Origin: Pseudomonas asgharzadehiana | GTDB lineage: Bacteria > Pseudomonadota > Gammaproteobacteria > Pseudomonadales > Pseudomonadaceae | Assembly (NCBI RefSeq): GCF_019139815.1 | Contig: NZ_CP077079.1 | Span: 558,001-622,000 of the forward strand | Length of the DNA stretch: 64,000 bases | Direction: 5' to 3' | In this document: one piece after another, positions 44,572-53,053 of the stretch | How the letters are laid out: each line of letters starts with the position of its first letter | How positions within the stretch are numbered: position 1 is the stretch's first letter | The notes under the pieces: model-generated | The model's database searches: none | What the model was told of the DNA's origin: nothing | Seen by the model: only the letters and a program-made list of their open reading frames with translations | Translations under genes and position numbers: made by a program

Positions 44572-45923
44572 TCGGTAAGTTGAGCGTCGCCGTGGTCGGC
44601 ATGAGTGCGGTGTTGTCGGCCTGGGCCCAGGAAGCCCCGACGGATTTCGCCAGCCAGGTGCCGTTGAGCGTCAGCGGTAACGGCCCATGGTATCGCCTTG
44701 AGTTGCCGTTGGCCGTGCAATTGAATGCGCGTCAGGCGGACCTCAGTGATGTGCGCGTATTCAACGCCGCCGGTGAGCCCCAGGCGTATGCGCTGTCGCG
44801 ACAGGCCTCCCAGCGCACGGAAAGCCGCCACGTCGTCGACGTGAAGTGGTTCCCGCTTTACGCTGCCGACACCCGCCAAACCCTGCCCGGCGTGGTGATG
44901 AAAACCACCCCTGAGGGCACGCTGGTGGAAATCAAACCATCCGCCGCCACTAAACCCGGCAAACAGGTGCTGCGCGGCTGGGTGCTTGACGCCAGCGCGA
45001 TCAAGGCGCCGTTGCAGCAACTGAGCCTGGACTGGAGCCGCGAGCAAGACGGTTTCCAGCGTTTCAGCATTGAAGCCAGTGATGACCTGCAGCACTGGGA
45101 ATCCTGGGGCGATGGGCAAGTGGCGCGCTTGTCGTTCGCCGACGAGCGGGTCGAGCAACATGACGTCAGCCTGCCGGGGCAATCGGCGCGTTACCTGCGC
45201 CTGGTGTGGCAAGGTCAGGCGGCGCCGCTGCTGACCTCGGCCAAACTGGCAAGTGCTACCAGCAGCAACTTGCCGCTGCCGCTGGTGTGGTCGCAGCCTT
45301 TGGCCGGTACGCGACTCAAGGCCGGCGAATACAGTTGGCAACTGCCCACGGGGCTGAGTGTGGAACGCTTGCGTATTGAGCTGAAGCAGCCCAACACGCT
45401 CGCGCCGGTGATGTTGGCGGGGCGAAGTGATGCCAGGCAAGCGTGGCAGCCCTTGAGCAATGGTTTGCTGTACCGCCTGGCCCAGAACGGCCAGGACGTG
45501 GTGCAGGATGAATTGCAGTTACCGGGCCAGGTGGTCAACCAGCTCAAGCTGCAGGTGGACGAGCGCGGCGGTGGCCTGGGCACTGAAGCACCGGCGCTGC
45601 GTTTTGCCGTGCGCACCACCCAACTGGTGTTCCTGGCGCGAGGGGAGCCACCGTTCAGCCTGGCGCTGGGCAATGCTTCGGTGAAGGCCGCGAACCTGCC
45701 GCTGTCGACCCTTATCCCGGACTACAGCTTCGAGCGTCTCAAGGCGCTGGGGCAAGCCAAAATAGCCGGGGAGGTTGCGGTTGCGCCGCCTGCGGTTACG
45801 GCGGCTGTGGAGAGTGGGCCGAACTGGAAAAAGCTCGGGCTCTGGGCCGTATTATTGCTCGGCGTGGCCGCGCTGGGCGCCATGGCCTACAGTTTGCTGC
45901 GCAAGCCGCCGGTGGCACGTTAA
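44568..45923 (+). CDS. DUF3999 family exported, membrane-anchored protein, TTG start
   Basis: A 451-residue protein starting MIGKLSVAVVGMSAVLSAWA (signal peptide). The body is beta-rich and periplasmic (FSIEASDDLQHWESWGDGQV resembles a discoidin/sugar-binding-like strand pattern). One C-terminal helix (LGLWAVLLLGVAALGAMAYSL) ends in a basic tail, the layout of DUF3999. The start is TTG at 44568, supported by a perfect AAGGAG seven bases upstream and by the four-base overlap (TTGA) with the DUF2339 stop. No ATG suits the signal peptide. The function is unknown. Confidence 0.82.
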   Translation: MIGKLSVAVVGMSAVLSAWAQEAPTDFASQVPLSVSGNGPWYRLELPLAVQLNARQADLSDVRVFNAAGEPQAYALSRQASQRTESRHVVDVKWFPLYAADTRQTLPGVVMKTTPEGTLVEIKPSAATKPGKQVLRGWVLDASAIKAPLQQLSLDWSREQDGFQRFSIEASDDLQHWESWGDGQVARLSFADERVEQHDVSLPGQSARYLRLVWQGQAAPLLTSAKLASATSSNLPLPLVWSQPLAGTRLKAGEYSWQLPTGLSVERLRIELKQPNTLAPVMLAGRSDARQAWQPLSNGLLYRLAQNGQDVVQDELQLPGQVVNQLKLQVDERGGGLGTEAPALRFAVRTTQLVFLARGEPPFSLALGNASVKAANLPLSTLIPDYSFERLKALGQAKIAGEVAVAPPAVTAAVESGPNWKKLGLWAVLLLGVAALGAMAYSLLRKPPVAR

Positions 45924-46032
45924 ATAAAGTCCATGAACTCTATTGGGTTTTAATCCTCTGATAGGAGGAAATACGCCCCGACTCGCGTTAAACTGCGCGG
46001 GTTTTCAAGCCCCCCATTCTTCGGAGCCTTAC

Positions 46033-47043
46033 ATGTCCCGCGTTACCTTGAGTCGCTATTTGATTGAGCAGACCCGCAGCAACAACACGCCTGCCGATCT
46101 GCGCTTCCTTATCGAAGTGGTGGCGCGTGCTTGCAAGGAAATCAGCCACGCCGTGTCCAAAGGCGCACTGGGTGGTGTCCTGGGCAGCATGGGCACCGAA
46201 AACGTGCAGGGCGAAGTGCAGAAGAAGCTCGACGTACTCTCCAACGAGATCCTGCTCGAAGCCAACGAATGGGGTGGCCACCTGGCCGGCATGGCGTCCG
46301 AAGAAATGGACAATGCCTACCAGATCCCCGGCAAGTACCCCAAAGGCGCCTACCTGCTGGTATTCGACCCGCTGGACGGCTCGTCCAACATCGACATCAA
46401 CGCACCGGTCGGCACCATCTTCTCCGTGCTGCGTTGCCCGAACGAATACCTGAGCCAGAATGAAGCCCTGAACGAAAAGGCGTTCCTGCAGCCGGGTACC
46501 GAGCAGGTGGCTGCCGGCTACGCGATCTACGGCCCGCAGACCATGCTGGTGCTGACCCTGGGTGACGGCGTCAAAGGCTTCACCCTGGACCGTGAAATGG
46601 GCAGCTTCGTACTGACCCACGAAGACATCACCATTCCTGCCTCTACGCAGGAATTCGCGATCAACATGTCCAACCAGCGCCACTGGGAAGAACCGGTCAA
46701 GCGCTATGTCAACGAGTTGATGGAAGGCGAAGAAGGCCCGTTGAAGAAGAACTTCAACATGCGCTGGGTAGCTGCGATGGTGGCTGACGTGCACCGTATC
46801 CTCACCCGTGGTGGCCTGTTCATGTACCCGCGCGACAGCCGCGAGCCGTCCAAACCGGGCAAGCTGCGCCTGATGTACGAAGCCAACCCGATGTCATTCC
46901 TGGTTGAGCAGGCGGGCGGCGCGTCCACCGACGGCCACCAGCGCATCCTCGACATCCAGCCTGAAGGCCTGCACCAGCGGGTGGCGGTGTTCCTGGGTTC
47001 CAAGGAAGAAGTTGAGCGTGTGACGGCTTATCACAAGAAGTAA
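46033..47043 (+). CDS. fbp: Fructose-1,6-bisphosphatase class 1 Fbp
   Basis: A 336-residue gluconeogenic enzyme that hydrolyses fructose 1,6-bisphosphate. It starts [20 protein letters not shown]. The metal and substrate site reads [23 protein letters not shown] (about 110-130), [37 protein letters not shown] gives the C-terminal motif, and the AMP-site region lies at the N-terminus. CGGAG precedes the ATG at 46033; the open frame back to 45943 lacks a start context. A terminator follows directly. Confidence 0.97.
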   Translation: MSRVTLSRYLIEQTRSNNTPADLRFLIEVVARACKEISHAVSKGALGGVLGSMGTENVQGEVQKKLDVLSNEILLEANEWGGHLAGMASEEMDNAYQIPGKYPKGAYLLVFDPLDGSSNIDINAPVGTIFSVLRCPNEYLSQNEALNEKAFLQPGTEQVAAGYAIYGPQTMLVLTLGDGVKGFTLDREMGSFVLTHEDITIPASTQEFAINMSNQRHWEEPVKRYVNELMEGEEGPLKKNFNMRWVAAMVADVHRILTRGGLFMYPRDSREPSKPGKLRLMYEANPMSFLVEQAGGASTDGHQRILDIQPEGLHQRVAVFLGSKEEVERVTAYHKK

Positions 47044-47093
47044 GCCGTTGTGACAAGTGATCGGCGTAAATGTGAGCCGGTTCACCCTTAAAG

Positions 47094-47130
47094 AAGCCCC
47101 GAAACGTTTCAGCGTTTTCGGGGCTTTTTT
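47094..47130 (+). terminator. Rho-independent terminator of fbp
   Basis: Eleven-base stem AAGCCCCGAAA / TTTCGGGGCTT with a short loop, followed by a run of T on the plus strand. Confidence 0.93.
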
Positions 47131-47219
47131 GTTTTTGCGCCTCGGGAACCAGACACCTGTTTTCCCTTCTAAGCTTCTGGCAGATACCCACGCTGCTTTG
47201 TCCCTCCAGGAGTTATTCC

Positions 47220-47474
47220 ATGTCGTTACGCCGTCTTGCCCTGCTGACTTTCTGCGTGCTGTTGGCCGCCTGCAGCAAGGTCAATCAAGAGAATTATGCG
47301 AAGTTGTCGGCCGGAATGCCCAAGGCTGAGGTCGAGTCGTTGCTGGGTAAGCCAACCGACTGCTCCGGCGCACTGGGTATGTCCAGTTGCACGTGGGGCG
47401 ATAAAACCAGCTTTATCAGCGTTCAATATGCCGGTGACAAAGTTCTGATGTTTTCCGGGCAAGGCCTGAAGTAA
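47220..47474 (+). CDS. Small lipoprotein, BamE/SmpA-like fold (84 residues)
   Basis: Starts MSLRRLALLTFCVLLAACSK with lipobox LLAAC, so it is lipid-anchored. The mature part NYAKLSAGMPKAEVESLLGKPTDCSG has the GM(T/P)xxEVxxLLGxP turn typical of BamE-like/DUF3862 beta-lactamase-inhibitor folds. Two further Cys (TDCSG, SSCTWG) could form a disulfide. It precedes the lipocalin by 30 bases and may be co-transcribed. The role is unknown. A ribosome site (CAGGAGTT) lies about 8 bases before the ATG. Confidence 0.8.
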   Translation: MSLRRLALLTFCVLLAACSKVNQENYAKLSAGMPKAEVESLLGKPTDCSGALGMSSCTWGDKTSFISVQYAGDKVLMFSGQGLK

Positions 47475-47504
47475 ACCGGGGCGAGAGCCTGCGGGAGAAG
47501 AAGA

Positions 47505-48074
47505 ATGATGCGTTTTGTTGTGTTCCTTTGCGCCAGCCTGTTTTTGGCGGGCTGCGCCAGCCATTCTGGCGATGATTTGCAACCCAAGACCGCCGGTAGC
47601 GTCAACCTCAAGCGTTACCAGGGCACCTGGTATGAGTTGGCCCGACTGCCGATGTACTTCCAGCGCAATTGTGCGCAGTCCGAAGCCCGTTACACCTTGC
47701 TGCCCGATGGCGACATGTCGGTATTCAACCGCTGCTTGACGACCGAATGGAAGTGGGAAGAAGCCAAGGGCACCGCGACGCCGCAAGTGCCTGGTAAAAC
47801 GGACAAGCTCTGGGTGGAATTCAATAACTGGTTTACCGCGCTGTTGCCGGGCGTCGCCAAGGGCGATTACTGGGTGCTGTACGTCAGCGATGACTACAAG
47901 ACCGCCATCGTCGGCAGCCCGAGCCGGCGCTACATGTGGATTCTATCGCGCACGCCAACGGTGAGCGCCGATACCCGCGAAGACCTGCTGAGCAGGGCGC
48001 GGCAGCAGGGGTACGACACCACGCGGTTGATCTGGCGTACGTCGGATAAGCAGATGGCCAAGACGTCGCAGTAA
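47505..48074 (+). CDS. blc: Bacterial lipocalin Blc-type outer-membrane lipoprotein
   Basis: A 189-residue lipoprotein with signal MMRFVVFLCASLFLAGCASH (lipobox LAGC). The lipocalin signature is VNLKRYQGTWYELARLPMYF (GxW), then CAQSEARYTLLPDGDMSVFNRC (likely disulfide Cys) and VLYVSDDYKTAIVGSPSRRYMWILSR (strands G-H, with the lipocalin Arg). It binds lysophospholipids or other hydrophobic molecules at the outer membrane in relatives. A second ATG one codon on is equally possible as start. It converges on hutF. Confidence 0.93.
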   Translation: MMRFVVFLCASLFLAGCASHSGDDLQPKTAGSVNLKRYQGTWYELARLPMYFQRNCAQSEARYTLLPDGDMSVFNRCLTTEWKWEEAKGTATPQVPGKTDKLWVEFNNWFTALLPGVAKGDYWVLYVSDDYKTAIVGSPSRRYMWILSRTPTVSADTREDLLSRARQQGYDTTRLIWRTSDKQMAKTSQ

Positions 48075-48096
48075 CCCAGCATCACGCAAATCAAAC

Positions 48097-48124
48097 GGTG
48101 GGAGGGGGCTTGCCCCCTCCCACC
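48097..48124. repeat. Single REP palindrome with perfect stem
   Basis: GGTGGGAGGGGGC / GCCCCCTCCCACC form a perfect 13-base stem with a TT loop, between the convergent blc and hutF stops (hutF stop begins three bases later). It probably ends both transcripts. Confidence 0.93.
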
Positions 48125-48127
48125 TGT

Positions 48128-49492
48128 TTAACCGAGTAAATCCTTCAGTACCTGCGTAAATGCGCGGTTGCTTTCTTCCTCGCCGGCATGGCGCCCATCG
48201 CGCACCACCCACTTGCCGTTCACCAGGACATCGCGCACTTGCCGATCGCCACCGGCGAACAGCCAGCGATTGAGAATCCCATCCTCGCTGGCCGTTGCCA
48301 GGTATGGATCGTTACCGTCCAGCACAATCCAATCCGCGCGTTTACCCACTTCCAACCGACCAATCGGCTGCCCTAGTGCCCGCGCGCCGCCATCCAGCGC
48401 CGCATCGAACAGCGTCCGCCCGACCATCGGTTGATCGTTACGATACAAACGGTTGCGCCGTTGATCGCGCAGGCGCTGGCCGTATTCGAGCCAGCGCAAT
48501 TCCTCTACCACACTCAGCGATACATGGCTGTCGGAGCCAATGCCCAGGCGCCCGCCCTGGGCGAGAAAATCCACCGCCGGGAAAATCCCATCGCCCAGGT
48601 TGGCTTCGGTGGTCAGGCACAGGCCGGCAATCGCGCGGCTCCTGGCCATGCGTGTGACCTCGTCGGCATCGGCATGGGTGGCGTGCACCAGGCACCAACG
48701 CTCATCCACCTCGACGTTGTCATACAGCCATTGCAGGGGGCGCTTGCCGCTCCAGGCCAGGCAGTCGTCGACTTCTTTTTGCTGTTCGGCGATGTGGATG
48801 TGCACCGGGCACGCTTTGTCACTGGCAGCCAGCACTTCCTCGATCTGTTGTGGCGTGACTGCGCGCAGGGAGTGGAAACACAGGCCCAGTTGCTGCGCCG
48901 GTTGCGCCGCGAGGATCGGCTGCAAGCGCGCCTGCAAGTCCAGATAATGTTCGGTGCTGTTGATAAACCGCCGCTGGCCTTCATTCGGTGCCTGGCCACC
49001 AAATCCGGAGTGGGTATAGAGCACCGGCAGCAACGTCAGCCCCATCCCACTGCTGGCCGCCGCCTGGCTGATCTGGCGCGACAGCTCCGTGCGGTCGGCA
49101 TACGGCTGGCCGCTGACATCGTGATGCACATAGTGAAACTCGGCCACCGAGGTGTAGCCAGCCTTGAGCATCTCGATATACAGCTGGCGCGCGATGATCT
49201 GCAATTGCTCCGGGCTGATCTTGCCAACCATGCGGTACATCAGCTCGCGCCAGGTCCAGAAGCTGTCATTCGGGTTGCCGGCCACTTCGGCCAAGCCTGC
49301 CATGGCGCGCTGGAAAGCATGGGAATGCAGGTTAGGCATGCCCGCCAAAACCGGGCCTCTCAACCGTTCGGCGGCAGCGGAACTGGCATTGGCCGTGACC
49401 TGTGTCAGTCGCCCGTCGGCGCTGACTTCAAGGCGTACATCGTTGGCCCATCCACTAGGCAGCAGCGCGCGTTCGGCAAAAAAAGCGGACAT
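48128..49492 (-). CDS. hutF: Formimidoylglutamate deiminase HutF
   Basis: A 454-residue amidohydrolase that converts N-formimino-glutamate to N-formyl-glutamate and ammonia, the fourth step of the five-step Hut pathway. It starts MSAFFAERALLPSGWANDVR. Metal-binding His pair: MPNLHSHAFQRAMAG. Further active-site His: CPVHIHIAEQQKEV and LVHATHAD; C-terminal Asp: GIGSDSHVSLSVVEELRWLEY. It is transcribed away from hutC from a promoter covered by a HutC operator. Together with hutG it makes the hutF-hutG branch typical of Pseudomonas, in contrast to direct formimidase. Confidence 0.97.
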   Translation of the reverse strand: MSAFFAERALLPSGWANDVRLEVSADGRLTQVTANASSAAAERLRGPVLAGMPNLHSHAFQRAMAGLAEVAGNPNDSFWTWRELMYRMVGKISPEQLQIIARQLYIEMLKAGYTSVAEFHYVHHDVSGQPYADRTELSRQISQAAASSGMGLTLLPVLYTHSGFGGQAPNEGQRRFINSTEHYLDLQARLQPILAAQPAQQLGLCFHSLRAVTPQQIEEVLAASDKACPVHIHIAEQQKEVDDCLAWSGKRPLQWLYDNVEVDERWCLVHATHADADEVTRMARSRAIAGLCLTTEANLGDGIFPAVDFLAQGGRLGIGSDSHVSLSVVEELRWLEYGQRLRDQRRNRLYRNDQPMVGRTLFDAALDGGARALGQPIGRLEVGKRADWIVLDGNDPYLATASEDGILNRWLFAGGDRQVRDVLVNGKWVVRDGRHAGEEESNRAFTQVLKDLLG

Positions 49493-49521
49493 GATCAGAA
49501 CACTCCGGTCGTGTGTTTATT

Positions 49522-49537
49522 TGTATATACATATACA
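49522..49537. promoter_or_regulatory. HutC operator between hutF and hutC
   Basis: TGTATATACATATACA contains the perfect inverted repeat TGTATATACA, the TGTA-N2-TACA core typical of hut operators. It overlaps the predicted -10 box of hutF. Confidence 0.8.
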
Positions 49538-49558
49538 GACGTTTGCCTGCTCGGTAAA
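49530..49558 (-). promoter_or_regulatory. Candidate sigma-70 promoter of hutF
   Basis: On the minus strand TTTACC (-35) and TATATG (-10) are 17 bases apart. The -10 lies inside the HutC operator, so bound HutC would block polymerase. Confidence 0.6.
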
Positions 49559-49600
49559 CTCCGGCAATCTATGCATCTTTTCCCTCTGCAAGGATTCCCT

Positions 49601-50350
49601 GTGCCGACTCCGCCCGCCAACTCTTCGCTGGCTGCCCACATGGACGAAAGTCCGGCGCCCTTGTATGCCCGCGTCAAACAAATGATCAGCCAGCAGATCC
49701 TCAACGGCAACTGGCCGCCGCATTATCGCGTGCCGTCGGAGAGTGAACTGGTCAGCCAACTGGGCTTCAGCCGCATGACCATCAACCGCGCCCTGCGCGA
49801 GCTCACCGCCGAAGGTTTGCTGGTGCGCATGCAAGGCGTCGGCACGTTTGTCGCCGAGCCCAAGAGCCAGTCGGCGCTGTTCGAGGTGCACAACATTGCC
49901 GATGAAATCGCCTCCCGTGGTCATCGGCATACCTGCCAAGTCATTCATCTGGGCGAAGAAGCGGCCGGTTCCGAGCGCGCTGTTGCCCTGGAAATGCGCG
50001 AAGGCGGGCGGGTGTTTCATTCGCTGATCGTGCATTTCGAAAATGACATTCCCGTGCAAATCGAAGACCGTTTCGTCAACGCCCTGGTCGCTCCGGAATA
50101 TTTGCAGCAAGACTTCACCCAGCAAACGCCCTATGCCTACCTGAACCAGGTTGCACCGCTGACGGAAGGTGAGCACGTCGTCGAAGCGATTCTTGCCGAC
50201 GCTGACGAGTGCAAGCTGCTGCAAATCGAACCCACCGAACCCTGCCTGTTGATTCGCCGCCGCACGTGGTCGGGTCGCCAGCCGGTGACCGCCGCACGGC
50301 TGATCCATCCCGGCTCTCGTCACAGCCTCGAAGGACGTTTCAGCAAATGA
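49601..50350 (+). CDS. hutC: Histidine utilisation repressor HutC (GntR/HutC family)
   Basis: A 249-residue transcriptional repressor. The N-terminal winged helix (about 25-95) reads PLYARVKQMISQQILNGNWP, RVPSESELVSQLGFSRMTINRALRELTAEGLLVRMQGVGTFV, and the C-terminal UTRA ligand domain ends ARLIHPGSRHSLEGRF. Urocanate is the known inducer in relatives. I chose the GTG at 49601 because AAGGA stands 6-7 bases upstream (the ATG at 49571 is in frame but lacks a site). Operators at 49522 and 51230 suggest it controls hutF and hutU onwards, and probably itself. Its stop overlaps the hutD ATG. Confidence 0.93.
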   Translation: MPTPPANSSLAAHMDESPAPLYARVKQMISQQILNGNWPPHYRVPSESELVSQLGFSRMTINRALRELTAEGLLVRMQGVGTFVAEPKSQSALFEVHNIADEIASRGHRHTCQVIHLGEEAAGSERAVALEMREGGRVFHSLIVHFENDIPVQIEDRFVNALVAPEYLQQDFTQQTPYAYLNQVAPLTEGEHVVEAILADADECKLLQIEPTEPCLLIRRRTWSGRQPVTAARLIHPGSRHSLEGRFSK

Positions 50351-50907
50351 GTGCGGTAAAGGTCTGGCGCGCTGCCGAATACGTAAGCATGCCGTGGAAA
50401 AACGGCGGCGGCAGCACCGAAGAAATCGCCCGTGACGCCGGCACCGGCCTGGATGGCTTTGGCTGGCGCCTGTCGATTGCCGATATTAGCGAGTCGGGCG
50501 GTTTTTCCACGTTTGCCGGTTATCAGCGCGTGATTACCGTTATCCAGGGTGCCGGCATGGTGTTGACCGTGGACGCAGAAGAGCAGCGCGGCCTGTTACC
50601 GCTGCAGCCGTTCGCATTCAAGGGCGACAGCCAAGTGTCGTGCCGCCTGATCACCGGGCCGATCCGCGATTTCAACCTGATCTATTCGCCCCAGCGTTAC
50701 CACGCGCGCTTGCAGTGGGTTGACGGCGTGCAGCGGTTTTTCAGTACGGCGCAGACGGTGTTGGTGTTCAGCGTGGCGGATGAGGTGAAGGTGCTGGGCG
50801 AGAAGCTGGGCCATCACGATTGCCTGCAGGTTGACGGTGACAACGAGCTGCTGGACGTCTGCGTCACTGGCCGCTGCTGCATTATCGAACTGACCCCGCG
50901 CGGGTAA
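50347..50907 (+). CDS. hutD: HutD family protein
   Basis: A 186-residue cupin-like protein starting MSAVKVWRAAEYVSMPWKNG, with GGGSTEEIARDAG and the bicupin-type strands ISESGGFSTFAGYQRVITVIQGAG, all typical of HutD. HutD has been described as restraining hut expression to safe levels, not as a catabolic enzyme. It starts at ATGA overlapping the hutC stop. A REPIN follows five bases after the stop, so its own transcript may end there. Confidence 0.93.
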   Translation: MSAVKVWRAAEYVSMPWKNGGGSTEEIARDAGTGLDGFGWRLSIADISESGGFSTFAGYQRVITVIQGAGMVLTVDAEEQRGLLPLQPFAFKGDSQVSCRLITGPIRDFNLIYSPQRYHARLQWVDGVQRFFSTAQTVLVFSVADEVKVLGEKLGHHDCLQVDGDNELLDVCVTGRCCIIELTPRG

Positions 50908-50911
50908 AAAA

Positions 50912-51000
50912 TGTGGGAGGGGGCTTGCCCTCGATTGCGGTACGTCAGTGCCGAGTGGACTGACTGATACACCGCTATCGGGAGCAAGCCCCCTCCCACA
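50912..51000. repeat. REPIN (paired inverted REP elements) between hutD and hutU
   Basis: Arms TGTGGGAGGGGGCTTGCCCTCGA and ATCGGGAGCAAG...CCCACA bound an 89-base element; the left inner part has drifted (CCCTCGATTG for TCCCGATAG). It separates hutCD from the hutU promoter. Confidence 0.92.
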
Positions 51001-51007
51001 TTTGTTT

Positions 51008-51207
51008 TGTGTCGTTCCTAAAAACTGTTTCCAACCCGCGCACCAATTTGTTACCGAATGCCCCAGCGTGACGCAATGTCATGCGGTCATCACACATTCC
51101 CTTCGCCGCAAAACCCTTCCCTAAGAAATTTCATCAAGCCCCGAAGCCTTAATTTCCAAGGCTTACAGACGCCCTCAAAAAAAATTTCCACAACCCGCTC
51201 CTCAAGT
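51008..51207. other. Upstream control region of hutU
   Basis: Between the REPIN and the hutU promoter lie about 200 bases without a gene. A CGCACC half-site at 51039-51044 resembles half of an NtrC site. The 7+7 inverted repeat annotated at 51144 is the clearest structure. Activator (NtrC or CbrB) binding sites are expected here from what is known of hut in Pseudomonas; I cannot assign them firmly. Confidence 0.4.
51144..51164. promoter_or_regulatory. Inverted repeat upstream of hutU, candidate activator site
   Basis: AAGCCTT and AAGGCTT separated by 7 bases, centred about 81 bases before the predicted hutU start site. The symmetry and position fit an activator site, but no named protein is matched. 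Confidence 0.4.
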
Positions 51208-51223
51208 TGGCCGCTTGATTGCA
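51208..51223 (+). promoter_or_regulatory. Sigma-54 (-24/-12) promoter of hutU
   Basis: TGGCCGCTTGATTGCA matches TGGCACG-N4-TTGCW, with GG and GC exactly 10 bases apart. The predicted start site, near 51234, falls inside the HutC operator. Confidence 0.78.
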
Positions 51224-51227
51224 TATG

Positions 51228-51241
51228 CTTGTACATACAAG
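51228..51241. promoter_or_regulatory. HutC operator over the hutU start site
   Basis: CTTGTACATACAAG with core TGTACATACA (TGTA-N2-TACA); its reverse complement, CTTGTATGTACAAG, is the same as the hut operator reported for P. putida, as I recall it. It covers the start point predicted from the sigma-54 promoter. Confidence 0.85.
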
Positions 51242-51312
51242 TAAAGATGTGTGCGTAAGACCCTGCTTCGCACCATTTCTGTTCGTGCATTGATCGCCGA
51301 GGAGTCCGAGTT

Positions 51313-52983
51313 GTGACCAAGCCTACAAAATACCGTGACGTTGAAATCCGCGCCGCCCGCGGTAACAAGCTCACCGCCAAAAGCTGGCTGACCGAAGCGC
51401 CGCTGCGCATGCTGATGAACAACCTCGACCCGCAGGTAGCCGAAAACCCGAAAGAACTGGTGGTGTATGGCGGTATCGGCCGTGCCGCGCGTAACTGGGA
51501 GTGCTACGACCAGATCGTCGAGAGCCTCACCCATCTGAACGACGACGAAACCCTGCTGGTGCAATCGGGCAAGCCGGTCGGCGTGTTCAAGACCCACAGC
51601 AATGCGCCGCGCGTGCTGATCGCCAACTCCAACCTGGTGCCGCACTGGGCGAGCTGGGAACACTTTAACGAACTGGATGCCAAGGGCCTGGCCATGTACG
51701 GCCAGATGACCGCTGGCAGCTGGATCTACATCGGCAGCCAAGGCATCGTGCAAGGCACCTACGAAACCTTCGTCGAGGCCGGTCGCCAGCATTACGACAG
51801 CAACCTCAAAGGTCGCTGGGTACTCACCGCCGGCCTCGGCGGCATGGGCGGGGCGCAACCTCTGGCTGCAACCCTGGCCGGTGCGTGCTCGCTGAACATC
51901 GAGTGCCAGCAGGTCAGCATCGATTTCCGCCTGGCCAGCCGCTATGTCGACGAGCAAGCCACTGACCTCGACGACGCCTTGGCCCGCATCGCCAAGTACA
52001 CCCAGGAAGGCAAGGCCATCTCGATCGCCCTGTTGGGTAACGCGGCAGAAATTTTGCCGGAGCTGGTCAAGCGCGGCGTGCGCCCGGACATGGTCACCGA
52101 CCAGACCAGCGCCCACGACCCGCTCAACGGTTACCTGCCGGCCGGCTGGACCTGGGACGAATACCGCGCCCGCGCCAAGACCGAGCCGGCTGCCGTGATC
52201 AAGGCGGCCAAACAGTCGATGGCCGTGCACGTCAAGGCCATGCTGGAATTCCAGAAACAAGGCATCCCGACCTTCGACTACGGCAACAACATTCGCCAGA
52301 TGGCCCAGGAAGAAGGCGTGGAAAACGCCTTTGATTTCCCAGGTTTCGTACCGGCGTATATCCGCCCACTGTTCTGCCGTGGTATCGGCCCGTTCCGTTG
52401 GGCGGCGCTGTCCGGCGACCCGCAGGACATCTACAAGACCGACGCCAAAGTCAAAGAACTGATCCCCGACGACGCCCACCTGCACAATTGGCTGGACATG
52501 GCCCGCGAGCGCATCAGCTTCCAGGGCTTGCCGGCGCGCATTTGTTGGGTCGGCTTGGGCCAGCGCGCCAAGCTGGGCCTTGCGTTCAACGAAATGGTAC
52601 GCAGCGGCGAGCTCTCGGCACCGGTGGTCATCGGCCGCGATCACCTCGACTCCGGCTCGGTCGCCAGCCCCAACCGCGAAACCGAATCCATGCAGGACGG
52701 CTCCGACGCCGTGTCCGACTGGCCGCTGCTTAACGCCTTGCTCAACACTGCGAGCGGCGCGACCTGGGTCTCGCTGCACCACGGTGGTGGCGTCGGCATG
52801 GGCTTCTCGCAACATTCGGGCATGGTCATCGTGTGTGACGGCACCGACGAAGCGGCCGAGCGGATTGCGCGCGTGTTGCACAACGACCCGGCGACCGGGG
52901 TGATGCGTCACGCAGACGCCGGTTACCAGATCGCCATCGACTGCGCCAAGGAGCAGGGCCTCAATCTCCCAATGATCAAATAA
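51313..52983 (+). CDS. hutU: Urocanate hydratase HutU
   Basis: A 556-residue NAD-dependent enzyme that converts urocanate to imidazolone propionate. It starts (GTG) [20 protein letters not shown]. Features: [17 protein letters not shown] (NAD site), the conserved Cys in [14 protein letters not shown] (about Cys409), and [19 protein letters not shown] near the C-terminus. GAGGAGT lies upstream of the GTG; the next in-frame ATG would cut the conserved N-terminus. It begins the inducible catabolic operon behind a sigma-54 promoter and a HutC operator. A REP element follows six bases after the stop. Confidence 0.97.
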   Translation: MTKPTKYRDVEIRAARGNKLTAKSWLTEAPLRMLMNNLDPQVAENPKELVVYGGIGRAARNWECYDQIVESLTHLNDDETLLVQSGKPVGVFKTHSNAPRVLIANSNLVPHWASWEHFNELDAKGLAMYGQMTAGSWIYIGSQGIVQGTYETFVEAGRQHYDSNLKGRWVLTAGLGGMGGAQPLAATLAGACSLNIECQQVSIDFRLASRYVDEQATDLDDALARIAKYTQEGKAISIALLGNAAEILPELVKRGVRPDMVTDQTSAHDPLNGYLPAGWTWDEYRARAKTEPAAVIKAAKQSMAVHVKAMLEFQKQGIPTFDYGNNIRQMAQEEGVENAFDFPGFVPAYIRPLFCRGIGPFRWAALSGDPQDIYKTDAKVKELIPDDAHLHNWLDMARERISFQGLPARICWVGLGQRAKLGLAFNEMVRSGELSAPVVIGRDHLDSGSVASPNRETESMQDGSDAVSDWPLLNALLNTASGATWVSLHHGGGVGMGFSQHSGMVIVCDGTDEAAERIARVLHNDPATGVMRHADAGYQIAIDCAKEQGLNLPMIK

Positions 52984-52988
52984 CCCAA

Positions 52989-53016
52989 TGTGGGAGGGAG
53001 CAAGCCCCCTCCCACA
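52989..53016. repeat. Single REP palindrome between hutU and the NCS1 permease gene
   Basis: TGTGGGAGGGAGCAAGCC followed by CCCTCCCACA; an imperfect hairpin of the same repeat family, inside the hut operon. Confidence 0.88.
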
Positions 53017-53053
53017 CTGGATCTGTAGACAATCCATCAGAGGTTGAATACCC

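Noticed and set aside
15119..51000. Repeated palindromes considered as a CRISPR-like or phage-related array
   Set aside because: The elements are scattered singly between genes rather than arrayed with unique spacers, and no cas or phage genes occur.
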